Shown here one piece after another: positions 46,302-56,468 of a DNA stretch of 64,000 nucleotides. The stretch spans positions 2,196,306 to 2,260,305 of the forward strand of contig NZ_BSNI01000002.1 of the NCBI RefSeq assembly GCF_030159895.1. Reading direction: 5' to 3'. The notes under the pieces are model-generated. The model had not been told where the DNA came from. It saw only the letters and a list, made by a program, of their open reading frames with translations, and did not search any database. The DNA comes from Maritalea porphyrae (lineage in GTDB: Bacteria; Pseudomonadota; Alphaproteobacteria; Rhizobiales; Devosiaceae). Every line of letters begins with the position of its first letter. Within the stretch, counting starts at the first letter, position 1. A program made the position numbers and the translations under genes.

Positions 46302-46826
46302 CTAAAGCTCTATCGCTAGTCCAATTTCCGCCAACTGAATGCGCATTTTACCCGCCGCGGCAGCAAGTCTGTCCATATCCAGCGCCTGCGGATCAACGAC
46401 AGCGAAAATCAACTGCCGAGCAGTATTCAGTGAACCGTCATTAAGTTGAGCAAGGCATTGTTCAAAACTCCCAACACTCAGAACAACTGCACCATTTTGC
46501 CAACTGCCAACTTCGTCGCGCATGGCCGCAGACAAATCCTTGATTACCAAACGCTCATCAGGCGGCGCATCCAAAACAAACTGCCCCTCACCGCTTAGAA
46601 AGCGTTCAGGATCATCCATCACATCAATCAACCGTCCAGAATTTGATGTTTCCGGTGACGCAATCAACGGCGTGAACATTTCATGCGAAGCGTTCTCGAC
46701 AGCGATTGCGTCCCCCACAAGCGCCGCTGCATTGAAGTCCGCTCGCGCTTCTTTTGGGTAAAAAACGAAGTCATTTTCACTGAATTTAATGCGAAAACAT
46801 CTGCCGCCGAACCAGGTAATACGCAT
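46302..46826 (-). CDS. Hypothetical protein with a metallo-hydrolase-like N-terminus
   Basis: A 174-residue protein. Its start, MRITWFGGRCFRI, matches the first strand of UlaG/UPF0173-type metallo-beta-lactamase proteins, and such a gene normally occupies this place between ruvX and gatC. Here no HxHxDH or other metal ligands are seen, and the remainder is a compact alpha/beta sequence ending QLAEIGLAIEL. It may be a relic or a repurposed fold; I cannot assign function. Start ATG 46826 has AGGG 5 bases upstream. Confidence 0.7.
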   Translation of the reverse strand: MRITWFGGRCFRIKFSENDFVFYPKEARADFNAAALVGDAIAVENASHEMFTPLIASPETSNSGRLIDVMDDPERFLSGEGQFVLDAPPDERLVIKDLSAAMRDEVGSWQNGAVVLSVGSFEQCLAQLNDGSLNTARQLIFAVVDPQALDMDRLAAAAGKMRIQLAEIGLAIEL

Positions 46827-46883
46827 TTGCACCCTATTTGCTTGTACTCAACTGCATGAGACGCTAGGGAAGTTTCAATCAAT

Positions 46884-47360
46884 TTGCCAGCAAAAGAGCT
46901 TAGCTTGTCACAAGAAGATCAGTTCTCCCTCGACGCACTCCCCACCACTGGTCGCCTAATCGGCTTAGACCTGGGAACCAAAACTATAGGCGTTGCGATT
47001 TCAGACGGCCTGCAGATGACTGCAACCCCCAACGAAACCATCAAACGCAAGAAGTTTGGTTTGGACGCCGAACGAATACTTGAACTGATCGCAATTAACG
47101 CATGTGTTGGTGTCGTCGTCGGGTTACCGCTCAATATGGACGGATCAGAAGGTCCCCGCGCCCAATCAACACGAGCCTTTGTGCGAAACTTCTCGCAAAA
47201 GTGCGACCTTCCCATGGCTTTTTGGGACGAACGGCTTTCAACAACAGCTGTCACGCGTACAATGGTAGAAGCTGATATTTCGCGCGCTAAACAGGCAAAA
47301 GTGGTCGATAAACTTGCCGCCAGCTTTATCCTTCAGGGCGCACTTGACCGCCGCCGTTAA
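46884..47360 (+). CDS. ruvX: Holliday-junction-resolvase-like YqgF/RuvX protein
   Basis: A 158-residue RNase H-fold protein of the RuvX/YqgF family, implicated in pre-16S rRNA 5'-end maturation. It shows LIGLDLGTKTIGVAISD (first acidic residue), VVGLPLNMDGSEGPRAQ, and WDERLSTTAVTR, with KVVDKLAASFILQGALD as last block. The frame starts with TTG, which has a weak GGGA upstream. It is divergent from the preceding minus-strand gene. Confidence 0.93.
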   Translation: MPAKELSLSQEDQFSLDALPTTGRLIGLDLGTKTIGVAISDGLQMTATPNETIKRKKFGLDAERILELIAINACVGVVVGLPLNMDGSEGPRAQSTRAFVRNFSQKCDLPMAFWDERLSTTAVTRTMVEADISRAKQAKVVDKLAASFILQGALDRRR

Positions 47361-47454
47361 GGCTGAATAGGTAATTGGTGTGAAATGCGCTGTTTTCCCT
47401 TGAGCCTAACTGGGGCTTAAGGTATGCCGGGGAAACCGACTTGGAACGAGGCAT

Positions 47455-48411
47455 ATGAATACCACTTCGCCACGCCATAACGCATTCTCCCAGAAGCATC
47501 TTTTAGGCATTGCTGATCTTAACCCAGTTGAGATCACGGAATTGCTCGACCGTGCCGAGACCATGGTCAAGGTTTCGCGGCAGCAGAAAAAGGCCAAGCA
47601 CACGCTTGCAGGCCGCACCCAAATCAACCTGTTCTTTGAAAACTCTACCCGCACCCAAAGCTCATTCGAGATTGCCGGCAAACGTCTTGGCGCCGACGTT
47701 CTTAACATGGCAGTGAGCACCTCAAGCGTGAAAAAGGGTGAAACGCTGATCGATACCGCCGCAACGCTGAACGCTATGCAACCCGACGTGATCGTGGTTC
47801 GCCACGCCTCTTCCGGCGCAGTGAAACTGCTATCCCAAAAAGTGGGATGTTCGGTGGTCAACGCGGGCGATGGGACACATGAACACCCCACTCAAGCACT
47901 ATTGGATGCCCTGACCATAAGACGCCACAAAGGTCGCTTGAACGGCTTAACCGTGGCGATATGTGGCGACATTGCAAACTCGCGAGTCGCACGCTCCAAC
48001 TTAATGCTACTGAACGCAATGAATGTGCGTACAAGAGTTATAGCACCAAAAACAATGCTGCCCTCCGGCATCGAGCACATAGCAGCGGAAGTCTTCACCA
48101 ATATGGAAGAAGGCCTAAAAGACGCCGATGTGGTGATGATGTTGCGCATCCAGCGCGAACGCGCCTCCGGTCAACAAATTCCATCGGTCCGCGAATTCTA
48201 CCGCTTCTATGGTCTAGACGAGCGAAAACTCGCATTTGCAAAGCCCGACGCAATCGTCATGCATCCCGGCCCGATGAACCGTGGCGTTGAAATAGACCCC
48301 GCGATTGCTGATTGCGACCGCTCCGTAATTACAGAGCAAGTTGAAATGGGCGTCGCGGTGCGGATGGCGGTATTAGAGGCGCTTCTTGCGAATGATGAGG
48401 TGCAAGCATGA
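47455..48411 (+). CDS. pyrB: Aspartate carbamoyltransferase catalytic subunit
   Basis: PyrB condenses carbamoyl phosphate and aspartate, the first committed step of pyrimidine synthesis. The 318-residue protein has the carbamoyl-phosphate site [41 protein letters not shown] and [13 protein letters not shown]. It overlaps pyrC by 4 bases, and no pyrI regulatory subunit is present, in line with a PyrB-PyrC holoenzyme. Confidence 0.97.
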   Translation: MNTTSPRHNAFSQKHLLGIADLNPVEITELLDRAETMVKVSRQQKKAKHTLAGRTQINLFFENSTRTQSSFEIAGKRLGADVLNMAVSTSSVKKGETLIDTAATLNAMQPDVIVVRHASSGAVKLLSQKVGCSVVNAGDGTHEHPTQALLDALTIRRHKGRLNGLTVAICGDIANSRVARSNLMLLNAMNVRTRVIAPKTMLPSGIEHIAAEVFTNMEEGLKDADVVMMLRIQRERASGQQIPSVREFYRFYGLDERKLAFAKPDAIVMHPGPMNRGVEIDPAIADCDRSVITEQVEMGVAVRMAVLEALLANDEVQA

Positions 48412-49691
48412 GCAAATTAGTCATCAAAAATGCACGCATCATCGACCCTGCATCTGAAACTGACAAGATGGGTGCGATCCTCATTGAAGAGGGCAAAATC
48501 GCAGAAATTGCAGAAGGCGATATATCTGCGCCAGAAGGTGCCCACATACATGATGCTCAAGGTCGCATAATTGCTCCCGGACTTGTGGACCTGCGCGTTT
48601 TCACAGGCGAACCAGGCCGTGAATATCGCGAAACGCTAAAAAGCGCATCGGACGCGGCGGCAGTTGGCGGCGTTACCAGCGCCCTAATTATGCCGGACAC
48701 TAATCCCGTATTGGATGACGCAGCACTAATTGACTTTGTCGCTCGGCGCGCGCGCGACAATGCGGATATCAACTTCTACCCAGCAGCTGCGATTTCAAAA
48801 GGTCTTGCAGGCGAAGACATTTCAGAATTTGGCTTACTTAAAGAAGCTGGTGCAAAAGCACTTACAGATGGTCGCAACTCAATTCAGAACCCAGCACTTC
48901 TGAAAACGGCATTCACCTATGCCCTAAACTTTGACATGCCGGTAATCCATCATGTGTCGGACGCTTCATTGACTGGTAGTGGCGTTATGAATGCAGGATT
49001 GCTTGCCACTGGACTTGGCCTAAAAGGCATTCCGCACATTGCAGAGACAATCCCATTGGATCGGGACATTCAATTGGCCGAAGCTACCGGTGTCCGGTAT
49101 CACGCGGCGCAAATCTCTTGCGGCACATCTGCTGAGATAATCAAGCGCGCAAAAGCCAACTCTGACCGAATCTCGGCAGGCATATCGATCAATAATCTTT
49201 GCCTAAATGAAAATGACATTGGCGATTACCGCACATATTTCAAACTGGCTCCGCCACTCCGCAGCGAAGATGAGCGCCAGGCAATGATTGCAGCTTTGGC
49301 TGATGGCACAATTGACGTGATCCATTCCGCGCATGATCCACAGGATATGGAAGGCAAACGCCGTCCGTTTGCCGAAGCTGTCGATGGTGCTGTTGGTCTA
49401 GAAACCATGCTCAGCGCTGCATTGCGCCTCGTGCACGAAGATCAGGTAGACCTTGTTACCCTGTTGCGCGCCATGACGTGCAACCCGGCTGACTTGTTGG
49501 GCATTGATGCTGGGCGAATTACAAAAGGCGCACAGGCAGACCTGATTGAAATCGATTTAGACTACCCTTGGGTCGTTTCCGAGAATGATCTCAAATCACG
49601 CTCACGCAACACAGCATTTGAAGGTGCGCGATTTAGTGGTAAGGTCACCACGTCCATTGTAAGCGGCACAAAGATATACGAATTGGCATAA
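48408..49691 (+). CDS. pyrC: Dihydroorotase-like protein lacking catalytic metal ligands (PyrC-prime type)
   Basis: A 427-residue amidohydrolase-fold protein adjoining pyrB. Active dihydroorotases have PGLVDLHVHLRE; here the place is [14 protein letters not shown], with R63-V64-F65 instead of HxH. The catalytic Asp region reads HSAHDPQD rather than SDHAP, so the Asp is missing as well. The rest ([33 protein letters not shown]-like end) is normal in length. In Pseudomonas an inactive dihydroorotase homologue next to pyrB is needed to assemble aspartate carbamoyltransferase; I infer the same role. A true dihydroorotase must be elsewhere. Confidence 0.93.
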   Translation: MSKLVIKNARIIDPASETDKMGAILIEEGKIAEIAEGDISAPEGAHIHDAQGRIIAPGLVDLRVFTGEPGREYRETLKSASDAAAVGGVTSALIMPDTNPVLDDAALIDFVARRARDNADINFYPAAAISKGLAGEDISEFGLLKEAGAKALTDGRNSIQNPALLKTAFTYALNFDMPVIHHVSDASLTGSGVMNAGLLATGLGLKGIPHIAETIPLDRDIQLAEATGVRYHAAQISCGTSAEIIKRAKANSDRISAGISINNLCLNENDIGDYRTYFKLAPPLRSEDERQAMIAALADGTIDVIHSAHDPQDMEGKRRPFAEAVDGAVGLETMLSAALRLVHEDQVDLVTLLRAMTCNPADLLGIDAGRITKGAQADLIEIDLDYPWVVSENDLKSRSRNTAFEGARFSGKVTTSIVSGTKIYELA

Positions 49692-49698
49692 AGCATTT

Positions 49699-50307
49699 AT
49701 GGAATATCTAAATCTCATCATTGCAGCACTTGGTGGCTATCTGCTTGGGTCAGTCCCTTTTGGCTTAGTCATTTGCCGTTTGGCCGGCTTGGGCGACATA
49801 CGCGAAATTGGTTCTGGCAATATTGGCGCCACCAATGTTTTGCGCACTGGCCGCAAAGATTTGGCACTTGCAACATTGCTGCTTGATGCAGGAAAAGGTG
49901 GCATTGCCGTTTTAGTTGCCCGCTATTTCTTGGGTGAGAATGCAGCGCTAATTGCGGGCGTTACCGCATTTGCTGGGCATTGCTGGCCAATTTGGCTCAA
50001 ATTCAAAGGCGGAAAAGGCGTTGCAACATTCATCGGCACCCTGCTCGCACTGAATTGGATTGTGGGTCTACTTGTTTGTCTTACTTGGGCAATTGTGGCA
50101 TTTGCCCGTCGTTATTCCTCACTCGCGGCACTTTCCGCCGCTGCGGCTGCACCAGTCTTTGCTTGGATTTGGTCTGGCCCATCTCTAAGCGCTGCATGCG
50201 CCTTTATTTCCATATTTTTATACTATCGACACAAAGAGAATATTTTACGCCTTATGAATGGAACTGAAACCAAAATAGGTGGTGAAAAGTCTCAATCGGC
50301 TAGCTAA
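49699..50307 (+). CDS. plsY: Acyl-phosphate:glycerol-3-phosphate acyltransferase
   Basis: PlsY acylates glycerol-3-phosphate at sn-1 from acyl-phosphate in phospholipid synthesis at the inner membrane. The 202-residue protein has about five TMs and motifs EIGSGNIGATNVLRTGRKD and FKGGKGVATFIG. It starts 7 bases after pyrC and its stop shares a base with the dprA ATG. Confidence 0.95.
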   Translation: MEYLNLIIAALGGYLLGSVPFGLVICRLAGLGDIREIGSGNIGATNVLRTGRKDLALATLLLDAGKGGIAVLVARYFLGENAALIAGVTAFAGHCWPIWLKFKGGKGVATFIGTLLALNWIVGLLVCLTWAIVAFARRYSSLAALSAAAAAPVFAWIWSGPSLSAACAFISIFLYYRHKENILRLMNGTETKIGGEKSQSAS

Positions 50308-51452
50308 TGCAGCTATTCGACGAGCCTGAACCACCCAAAACCTATCTCACTGACAATCAAAAGCTGGCTTGGCTAAGGCTGATCCGCTCCGAAAATGTTG
50401 GACCCGCAACATTTAAGCGCTTGATCAACCGCTACGGTACCGTAGATGCCGCTCTGGGAGCATTGCCAGCTTTGGCGGCGCGCGGCGGCGCCGCCAAACC
50501 CATTAAGATCTGCCCCGAAGACGAAGCGATGCACGAAATTGAAAGGCTGCATCAAATTGGGGGCAAACTCATCGCGTTGGGCGAACCAGACTTTCCTCCC
50601 CTGCTCGCTCACGCGTCAGGCGCGCCACCCCTGCTTTCCGTGTTGGGGCAGGCGCGCTTGGACTTAAACAAAACTGTCGCCATCGTAGGCGCGCGAAATG
50701 CATCAGCTGCTGGAATGGCCCTAACCAGGCAGTTGGCCGCCGAACTTGGACAAAATAGCTATACTGTGGTGTCGGGTCTCGCTAGAGGAATAGACAGTGC
50801 CGCACACGTGGCCAGCGTCCAGTCTGGCACAGTGGCCGTATTCGCTGGCGGCGTTGACCATATCTATCCAGAGCAAAACCGCGATCTTGCCCAATCAATT
50901 GTCGACAATAACGGGCTTTTGGTCAGCGAGATGCCGATTGGCACCAAGCCTATCGCTCGCGATTTCCCACGGAGAAACCGCATTGTTGCGGGAATGTCGC
51001 TGGGTGTTTTGGTTGTTGAAGCGGCCATACGATCCGGCTCATTGATCACCGCTCGTCTGGCAAACGAACAAAATCGCGACGTGATGGCTATTCCCGGTTT
51101 TCCATTGGACCCGCGCGCGGCGGGTGGGAATAAACTGATCCGCGACGGCGCCACACTTGTACGCAATATCGACGATATCCTAGAAGAACTGACAAGATTT
51201 CAACTGAGCCAACCGACTTTGTTCAGCGAAGACGAAGATGAATTGATTGCTGATTGGGATATCGAACAAGTACCTGACGCGACCGAACAAGTCTTATCCG
51301 CACTAAGCCACACACCGATCGCGATTGATGAAGTGATAAGAGCGACCAATCTACCTGCTCAAGCGGTTCAAATGGTATTACTCGATCTTGAAATCGCAGG
51401 ACGTATTGAACGCTCTTCAGGACAGCTTGTGAACTTAAAATTGACCGCGTGA
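50307..51452 (+). CDS. dprA: DNA-processing protein DprA
   Basis: DprA binds incoming single-stranded DNA and loads RecA during transformation. The 381-residue protein has an N-terminal SAM-like region (LAWLRLIRSENVGPATFKRLINRYG), a Rossmann core with VAIVGARNASAAGMALTRQLAAELG, YTVVSGLARGIDSAAHVASV and FPRRNRIVAGMSLGVLVVEA, and a C-terminal winged-helix (VLSALSHTPIAIDEVIRATNLPAQAVQMVLLDLEIAGRIE). It shares one base with plsY, and topA follows after a 137-base gap. Confidence 0.96.
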   Translation: MQLFDEPEPPKTYLTDNQKLAWLRLIRSENVGPATFKRLINRYGTVDAALGALPALAARGGAAKPIKICPEDEAMHEIERLHQIGGKLIALGEPDFPPLLAHASGAPPLLSVLGQARLDLNKTVAIVGARNASAAGMALTRQLAAELGQNSYTVVSGLARGIDSAAHVASVQSGTVAVFAGGVDHIYPEQNRDLAQSIVDNNGLLVSEMPIGTKPIARDFPRRNRIVAGMSLGVLVVEAAIRSGSLITARLANEQNRDVMAIPGFPLDPRAAGGNKLIRDGATLVRNIDDILEELTRFQLSQPTLFSEDEDELIADWDIEQVPDATEQVLSALSHTPIAIDEVIRATNLPAQAVQMVLLDLEIAGRIERSSGQLVNLKLTA

Positions 51453-51589
51453 AATAAAACATTCACTTGAAATCGTCTTGTTTCTCCACTAGGTGAGCAC
51501 ATCGGCAGGTATGTTGAGTGATTGACATTCAACACCAAACAAGACCATGTTGCGCACCGCCCACCGCACGAAATTTAAGGAAATACGCG

Positions 51590-54142
51590 ATGAAAGTTGT
51601 TATTGTCGAAAGCCCCGCAAAAGCTAAGACAATCAATAAATATCTCGGAAAAGATTTCGAGGTACTCGCGTCTTTTGGACACGTGCGCGACTTGCCATCT
51701 AAAGATGGCTCCGTCGATCCAGATCATGATTTTGAAATGAAATGGGAAGTTGATGCGGCGTCAAAAAAACGACTAACAGAGATAACGCGCGCTGTAAAAG
51801 CGTCTGACGAACTGATCCTAGCGACTGACCCTGATCGCGAAGGTGAAGCGATTTCTTGGCATGTTTTGGAAGTACTGAAACAAAAAAAAGCGCTTAAAGA
51901 CAAACCGGTTAAGCGTGTCGTGTTTAACGCGATTACCAAAAATGCTGTTCTCGACGCCATGGCTAATCCACGCGATTTGGACGAGCCGCTAGTTGATGCA
52001 TATCTTGCTCGCCGTGCGCTCGATTATCTTGTAGGCTTCACCCTATCGCCAGTTCTATGGCGCAAGCTTCCAGGCTCGCGCTCCGCTGGTCGTGTGCAAT
52101 CTGTTGCACTTCGTTTGGTTTGCGAACGAGAAACCGAAATTGAGAAATTTAAGCCGCAAGAATTCTGGACAGTTACGTCGAATTTTGAAAAGGACGGCAC
52201 CAAGTTCGATGCCCGTCTCTATGCGCTCGATGGCAACAAAGTCGACAAGCACGACATTAAAACCCAAGCCGAAGCAGAAGCTATACAAGCAGCGATCAAA
52301 GCCGGCGATATTGTTGTTGATAGCGTTGAGAAAAAGCCAACCAAACGCAATCCTTACGCGCCTTTCACCACTTCGACGCTGCAACAAGACGCGTCTAGTC
52401 GTCTAGGCTTTTCACCGTCACGCACCATGCAGATCGCGCAGCGCCTTTATGAAGATGGCTCAATCACTTACATGCGTACTGACGGCGTTCAAATGGCACC
52501 CGAGGCAATTGACGCAACACGTCGACAAATCGCTCGTGAGTTTGGCGACAACTATTTGCCTGAAAAGCCACGCATTTATCAGTCTAAAGCCAAGAACGCT
52601 CAAGAGGCGCACGAAGCTGTGCGCCCTACAGACTTGTCCAAAACACCTGCGCAGCTCAAAAACTCTGATCCTGACCAGAAAAAACTATATGAATTGATTT
52701 GGAAGCGCACAATGGCTAGCCAAATGCGCGCTGCGGAGATCGAACGCACCACTGCAGATTTGCGCGTTGGTGGCGAGCGATTGATCGATCTTCGCGCTGT
52801 CGGTTCGGTTGTTACATTCCCAGGCTTCATGACCCTTTATGGCGTGAGCACTGTCGACAAAGACGATGAAAACTCAAAAGAGTTGCCGAAACTGGATACT
52901 GGTGACAAACCAGCGCTGCTCGACGTATTGGCCGAGCAAAACCACACAAAGCCACCTGCTCGTTTCACAGAAGCAAGCTTGATCAAAAAAATGGAAGAGC
53001 TTGGCATTGGCCGCCCTTCTACTTTTGCGGCGACGCTTGGGGTTCTCAAGGATCGCGACTATGTCCGCCTTGAAAAGCGCACGCTCATACCTGAGGATCG
53101 AGGCCGGTTGGTAACAGCGTTCTTAGAAAGCTTCTTTGAGCGTTATGTCGAATATGGCTTCACAGCTGGCCTTGAAGAACAGCTCGACGAAATTTCTGCA
53201 GGCAACGTCCAATATAAAGACGTTCTGACCAAGTTTTGGCGCGACTTCTCCGCGCATGTTGTCGAGATTAAAGACCTTCGGGTATCTGAAGTTCTAGATG
53301 CACTGAACACTTTGCTCGGTTCACACATCTTCCCACCAAAGGAAGACGGAACTGACCCGCGCAAATGCCCGGATTGTGATACTGGTATGCTATCGCTCAA
53401 GCTTGGCCGTTATGGTGCATTTATTGGGTGTGAGAACTATCCAGAATGTAATCACACACGCCAACTTGCAGAAAGCGCGACAGGACAAGCCGCTGAAACT
53501 GCTGGCGTTGGCGTAATTGGTCAGCACCCCGAATTCGGTGTCGACATTGAAATGAAGTCAGGTCGATTTGGTCCATATCTTGAAATGGTCCACGAAGGCG
53601 AAAAGAAGCGCGCCGGACTGCCGAAAGGCTGGGCACCCGAGACCATCGACTTGGAAAAAGCCGTAAAGCTGATTTCGCTACCTCGCGAAGTTGGTGAGCA
53701 CCCAGAAGACGGCAAAATGATTACTGCGGGCCTTGGCCGCTATGGGCCATTTGTGTTGCACAATGGCAAATACGCCAACCTTCCGGACATTGAAGAAGTG
53801 TTCAGTGTTGGGTTGAACCGCGCTGTGACAGTTTTGGCCGAAAAAGCAGCTGGTGGCGGACGTCGCGGCGCAGCCGCCACGCTTAAAGAATTGGGCGATC
53901 ATCCAGATGGCGGTCCAATCACCGTCAAGGACGGACGCTATGGCCCATATGTGAATCATGGCAAGATAAACGCAACTCTGCCCAAAGACACTGATCCGCA
54001 AAGTGTCACTATGGAACAAGCGTTGGAATTGATCGCAGCAAAAGCGGCAAAAGCGCCAGCGAAGAAACGCAAAGCACCGGCGAAGAAAAAAGCGCCAGCA
54101 AAGAAAAAACCAGCGGCAAAGAAGACAGCCGCCAAGACGTAA
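51590..54142 (+). CDS. topA: DNA topoisomerase I
   Basis: Type IA topoisomerase relaxing negative supercoils. The 850-residue protein has the Toprim domain (KVVIVESPAKAKTINKYLG, ATDPDREGEAISWH), the catalytic tyrosine Y294 in GSITYMRTDG, a C4 zinc finger (CPDCDTG...CENYPEC) near 605, then Toprim-C repeats (GRYGPYV-like) and a Lys/Ala/Pro-rich tail with five or more KK blocks. I start at ATG 51590 (AGGA upstream); an extension to 51518 uses GTG and is not family-like. Confidence 0.97.
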   Translation: MKVVIVESPAKAKTINKYLGKDFEVLASFGHVRDLPSKDGSVDPDHDFEMKWEVDAASKKRLTEITRAVKASDELILATDPDREGEAISWHVLEVLKQKKALKDKPVKRVVFNAITKNAVLDAMANPRDLDEPLVDAYLARRALDYLVGFTLSPVLWRKLPGSRSAGRVQSVALRLVCERETEIEKFKPQEFWTVTSNFEKDGTKFDARLYALDGNKVDKHDIKTQAEAEAIQAAIKAGDIVVDSVEKKPTKRNPYAPFTTSTLQQDASSRLGFSPSRTMQIAQRLYEDGSITYMRTDGVQMAPEAIDATRRQIAREFGDNYLPEKPRIYQSKAKNAQEAHEAVRPTDLSKTPAQLKNSDPDQKKLYELIWKRTMASQMRAAEIERTTADLRVGGERLIDLRAVGSVVTFPGFMTLYGVSTVDKDDENSKELPKLDTGDKPALLDVLAEQNHTKPPARFTEASLIKKMEELGIGRPSTFAATLGVLKDRDYVRLEKRTLIPEDRGRLVTAFLESFFERYVEYGFTAGLEEQLDEISAGNVQYKDVLTKFWRDFSAHVVEIKDLRVSEVLDALNTLLGSHIFPPKEDGTDPRKCPDCDTGMLSLKLGRYGAFIGCENYPECNHTRQLAESATGQAAETAGVGVIGQHPEFGVDIEMKSGRFGPYLEMVHEGEKKRAGLPKGWAPETIDLEKAVKLISLPREVGEHPEDGKMITAGLGRYGPFVLHNGKYANLPDIEEVFSVGLNRAVTVLAEKAAGGGRRGAAATLKELGDHPDGGPITVKDGRYGPYVNHGKINATLPKDTDPQSVTMEQALELIAAKAAKAPAKKRKAPAKKKAPAKKKPAAKKTAAKT

Positions 54143-54154
54143 GAAGGGGTCCAG

Positions 54155-56458
54155 ATGGCCCGAAGAGACAACAAGGGTCGCCTGCCCGAAGCTCCAGATC
54201 AGCGACGCAGTCACCAAACCCGCGCAAAACAAAACCGCGATGGGCAAATCCCAACGCGTGAGCAACTTGTTGAGTATCTGGATATCAATCCCAACAATGC
54301 CAGCAAACGCGATATTGCGAAAGCGTTTGGTATTCGGGGCGACGACAGAATTATCCTCAAAGCGCTTCTGAAGGAAATGGAAGATGACGGGATCATCAAC
54401 AGGTCCCGCAAAGTATATAAGCGCACAGCCGTACTTCCATCTGTCACCGTCATTGAAATCCCAAGCGACGCGGACCCGGAATATATGGTTGGTCACCCGG
54501 CCAAATGGGATGACGACGACGGTGAACGACCCGGCGTTTTGATTGTTGGCGGCAAAGACGCTAAAGCAGTCCCCGGCCCCGGCGACCGTGTGTTGGCACG
54601 TATCAGCAAAAACGACGACAACGAAGGCCCAGCCTATATCGCAAAACCAATGAAGGTGCTTGATGCGCCTCGAAAATCTTTGATTGGCGTTGTGCGCTTG
54701 GTCGAACGTGGTGCGCGGTTGATACCAGTGGAACGCAAAGGCCGCGAAATGCAAATCCACGCAGGCGACTTAAATGGCGCCAAAGATGGCGACTTAGTGG
54801 AAGTTGAACAGGCTGTGTCTGGCCGTGCAATGGTACCAAAAGCCAAAGTGGTCAACGTTATTGGCAACCCGCTGAGCGAAAAAGCGGTTAGCTTGATCGC
54901 ACTACACAACCTTGAAATTCCACACAAATTTCCAAATTCTGTAGTAGCAGAATCGGAAGCAGCTCAGCCTGCGGATATCTCTGGGCGCGAAGATTGGCGA
55001 GAACTCCCGTTCGTTACCATCGACCCTGCAACCGCAAAAGATCATGACGATGCGGTGTACGCACATCTAGACGATGATACGAACAATGAGGGCGGATTTA
55101 TCGTCTATGTGGCGATCGCCGATGTCGCGCATTATGTACGCCCCGGTTCGGACATGGAGCGCGAGGCATTATTGCGCGGCAATTCAGTCTATTTCCCTGA
55201 CCGCGTTGTCCCAATGCTGCCAGAAAAGATTTCAAACAATCTTTGCTCTTTGGTGGAAAACCAGAACCGCGCCGCAATGGGCTTGCGCATGGTGTTCAAC
55301 GCTGATGGCGAAAAAACAGGTCATAGCTTCCATCGTGTATTGATGCGCTCAGCGGCAAAACTGAGCTACCAACAAGCGCAAACAGCAATTGATGGGCACC
55401 CCGACGACAAAACTGAGCCACTGCTTGAACCAATCTTGAAGCCGCTTTTTGCAGCATTCAAGGCGATGGAAAAAGCACAAAAGAAGCGTGGACCGTTGGC
55501 GCTGGACTTGCCAGAGAGAAAAATCATCCTCAACGACGACGGTTTGGTTGAAGACGTACATATTCCTGAGCGGCTGACGGCACACAAGTTGATTGAAGAA
55601 ATGATGATTCAATCAAATGTTTGTGCTGCAGAGACACTTGAGCAGCACAAAGTGCCCCTGCTCTATCGTGTTCATGATGCGCCAAGCCAACAGAAATTGA
55701 TCGGATTAAAAGAAACACTCTCCACCATGGAGCTCAATTTCAATCCGGGTGACACGGTCAAGCCAGAACAATTCAACCGTATTTTGGCTGTCGCAGAACA
55801 AAGTGACAATCCGCATCTGGTGAATGAAATGATTTTGCGCGCGCAGGCGCAGGCCGAGTACACAAATGAGAATTATGGACACTTTGGTTTGAACTTGCGG
55901 CGTTATGCTCACTTCACCTCGCCTATTCGCCGCTATGCCGATTTAATTGTCCACCGCGCGCTGATTAGAGCACTAAAACTGGGTGATGATGGTCTGCCAA
56001 AAGAAACAGACAACAAGCTCGCGGTCATCGGCGAACAGATTTCAATGACCGAACGACGCGCAATGGCCGCTGAGCGCGAAACCACAGATCGTTTGCTCGC
56101 CTATTTCCTTGCCGACCAGATTGGCGCTCGATTCCCTGGGCGAATTGCGGGCGTTATTGGGGCGGGACTATTTGTCCGATTGGATAAATCGGGCGCAGAT
56201 GGTTTTATACCCGCAAGCACCCTTGGCACGGACTATTTCATCCATGATGAAGGTCAACAGGCGCTGATTGGAGAACGTACCGGAGAGCGTTATCGGATCG
56301 GCGATCAAGTTGAAGTCCGGCTGATGGAAGCTGAACCATTGGCGGGTTCTTTGCGGTTTGAAATGCTTACACGCGGTGAGCGTGTCAAACCACCAAAGGG
56401 CCGTCGTTCGCGTCGACCTGTCAAAAAGACATTTGGCGGTCGCCGAAACAAACGATAG
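54155..56458 (+). CDS. rnr: Ribonuclease R
   Basis: RNase R is a processive 3'-5' exoribonuclease that degrades structured RNA. The 767-residue protein starts with a basic region, then a winged-helix-like segment (SKRDIAKAFGIRGDDRIILKALLKEMEDDGII), cold-shock domains (about 80-220), the RNB domain with the catalytic acidic cluster TIDPATAKDHDDAVYA, and the C-terminal S1 domain (GRIAGVIGAGLFVRLDKSGADGFIP) and basic tail KGRRSRRPVKKTFGGRRNKR. It starts 12 bases after topA. Confidence 0.96.
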   Translation: MARRDNKGRLPEAPDQRRSHQTRAKQNRDGQIPTREQLVEYLDINPNNASKRDIAKAFGIRGDDRIILKALLKEMEDDGIINRSRKVYKRTAVLPSVTVIEIPSDADPEYMVGHPAKWDDDDGERPGVLIVGGKDAKAVPGPGDRVLARISKNDDNEGPAYIAKPMKVLDAPRKSLIGVVRLVERGARLIPVERKGREMQIHAGDLNGAKDGDLVEVEQAVSGRAMVPKAKVVNVIGNPLSEKAVSLIALHNLEIPHKFPNSVVAESEAAQPADISGREDWRELPFVTIDPATAKDHDDAVYAHLDDDTNNEGGFIVYVAIADVAHYVRPGSDMEREALLRGNSVYFPDRVVPMLPEKISNNLCSLVENQNRAAMGLRMVFNADGEKTGHSFHRVLMRSAAKLSYQQAQTAIDGHPDDKTEPLLEPILKPLFAAFKAMEKAQKKRGPLALDLPERKIILNDDGLVEDVHIPERLTAHKLIEEMMIQSNVCAAETLEQHKVPLLYRVHDAPSQQKLIGLKETLSTMELNFNPGDTVKPEQFNRILAVAEQSDNPHLVNEMILRAQAQAEYTNENYGHFGLNLRRYAHFTSPIRRYADLIVHRALIRALKLGDDGLPKETDNKLAVIGEQISMTERRAMAAERETTDRLLAYFLADQIGARFPGRIAGVIGAGLFVRLDKSGADGFIPASTLGTDYFIHDEGQQALIGERTGERYRIGDQVEVRLMEAEPLAGSLRFEMLTRGERVKPPKGRRSRRPVKKTFGGRRNKR

Positions 56459-56468
56459 GGAATGCTAA

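Noticed and set aside
53678-54760. 360-codon open frame on the minus strand
   Set aside because: It is antisense to the topA end and rnr start and is Phe/Cys/Trp-rich; both sense genes are certain.
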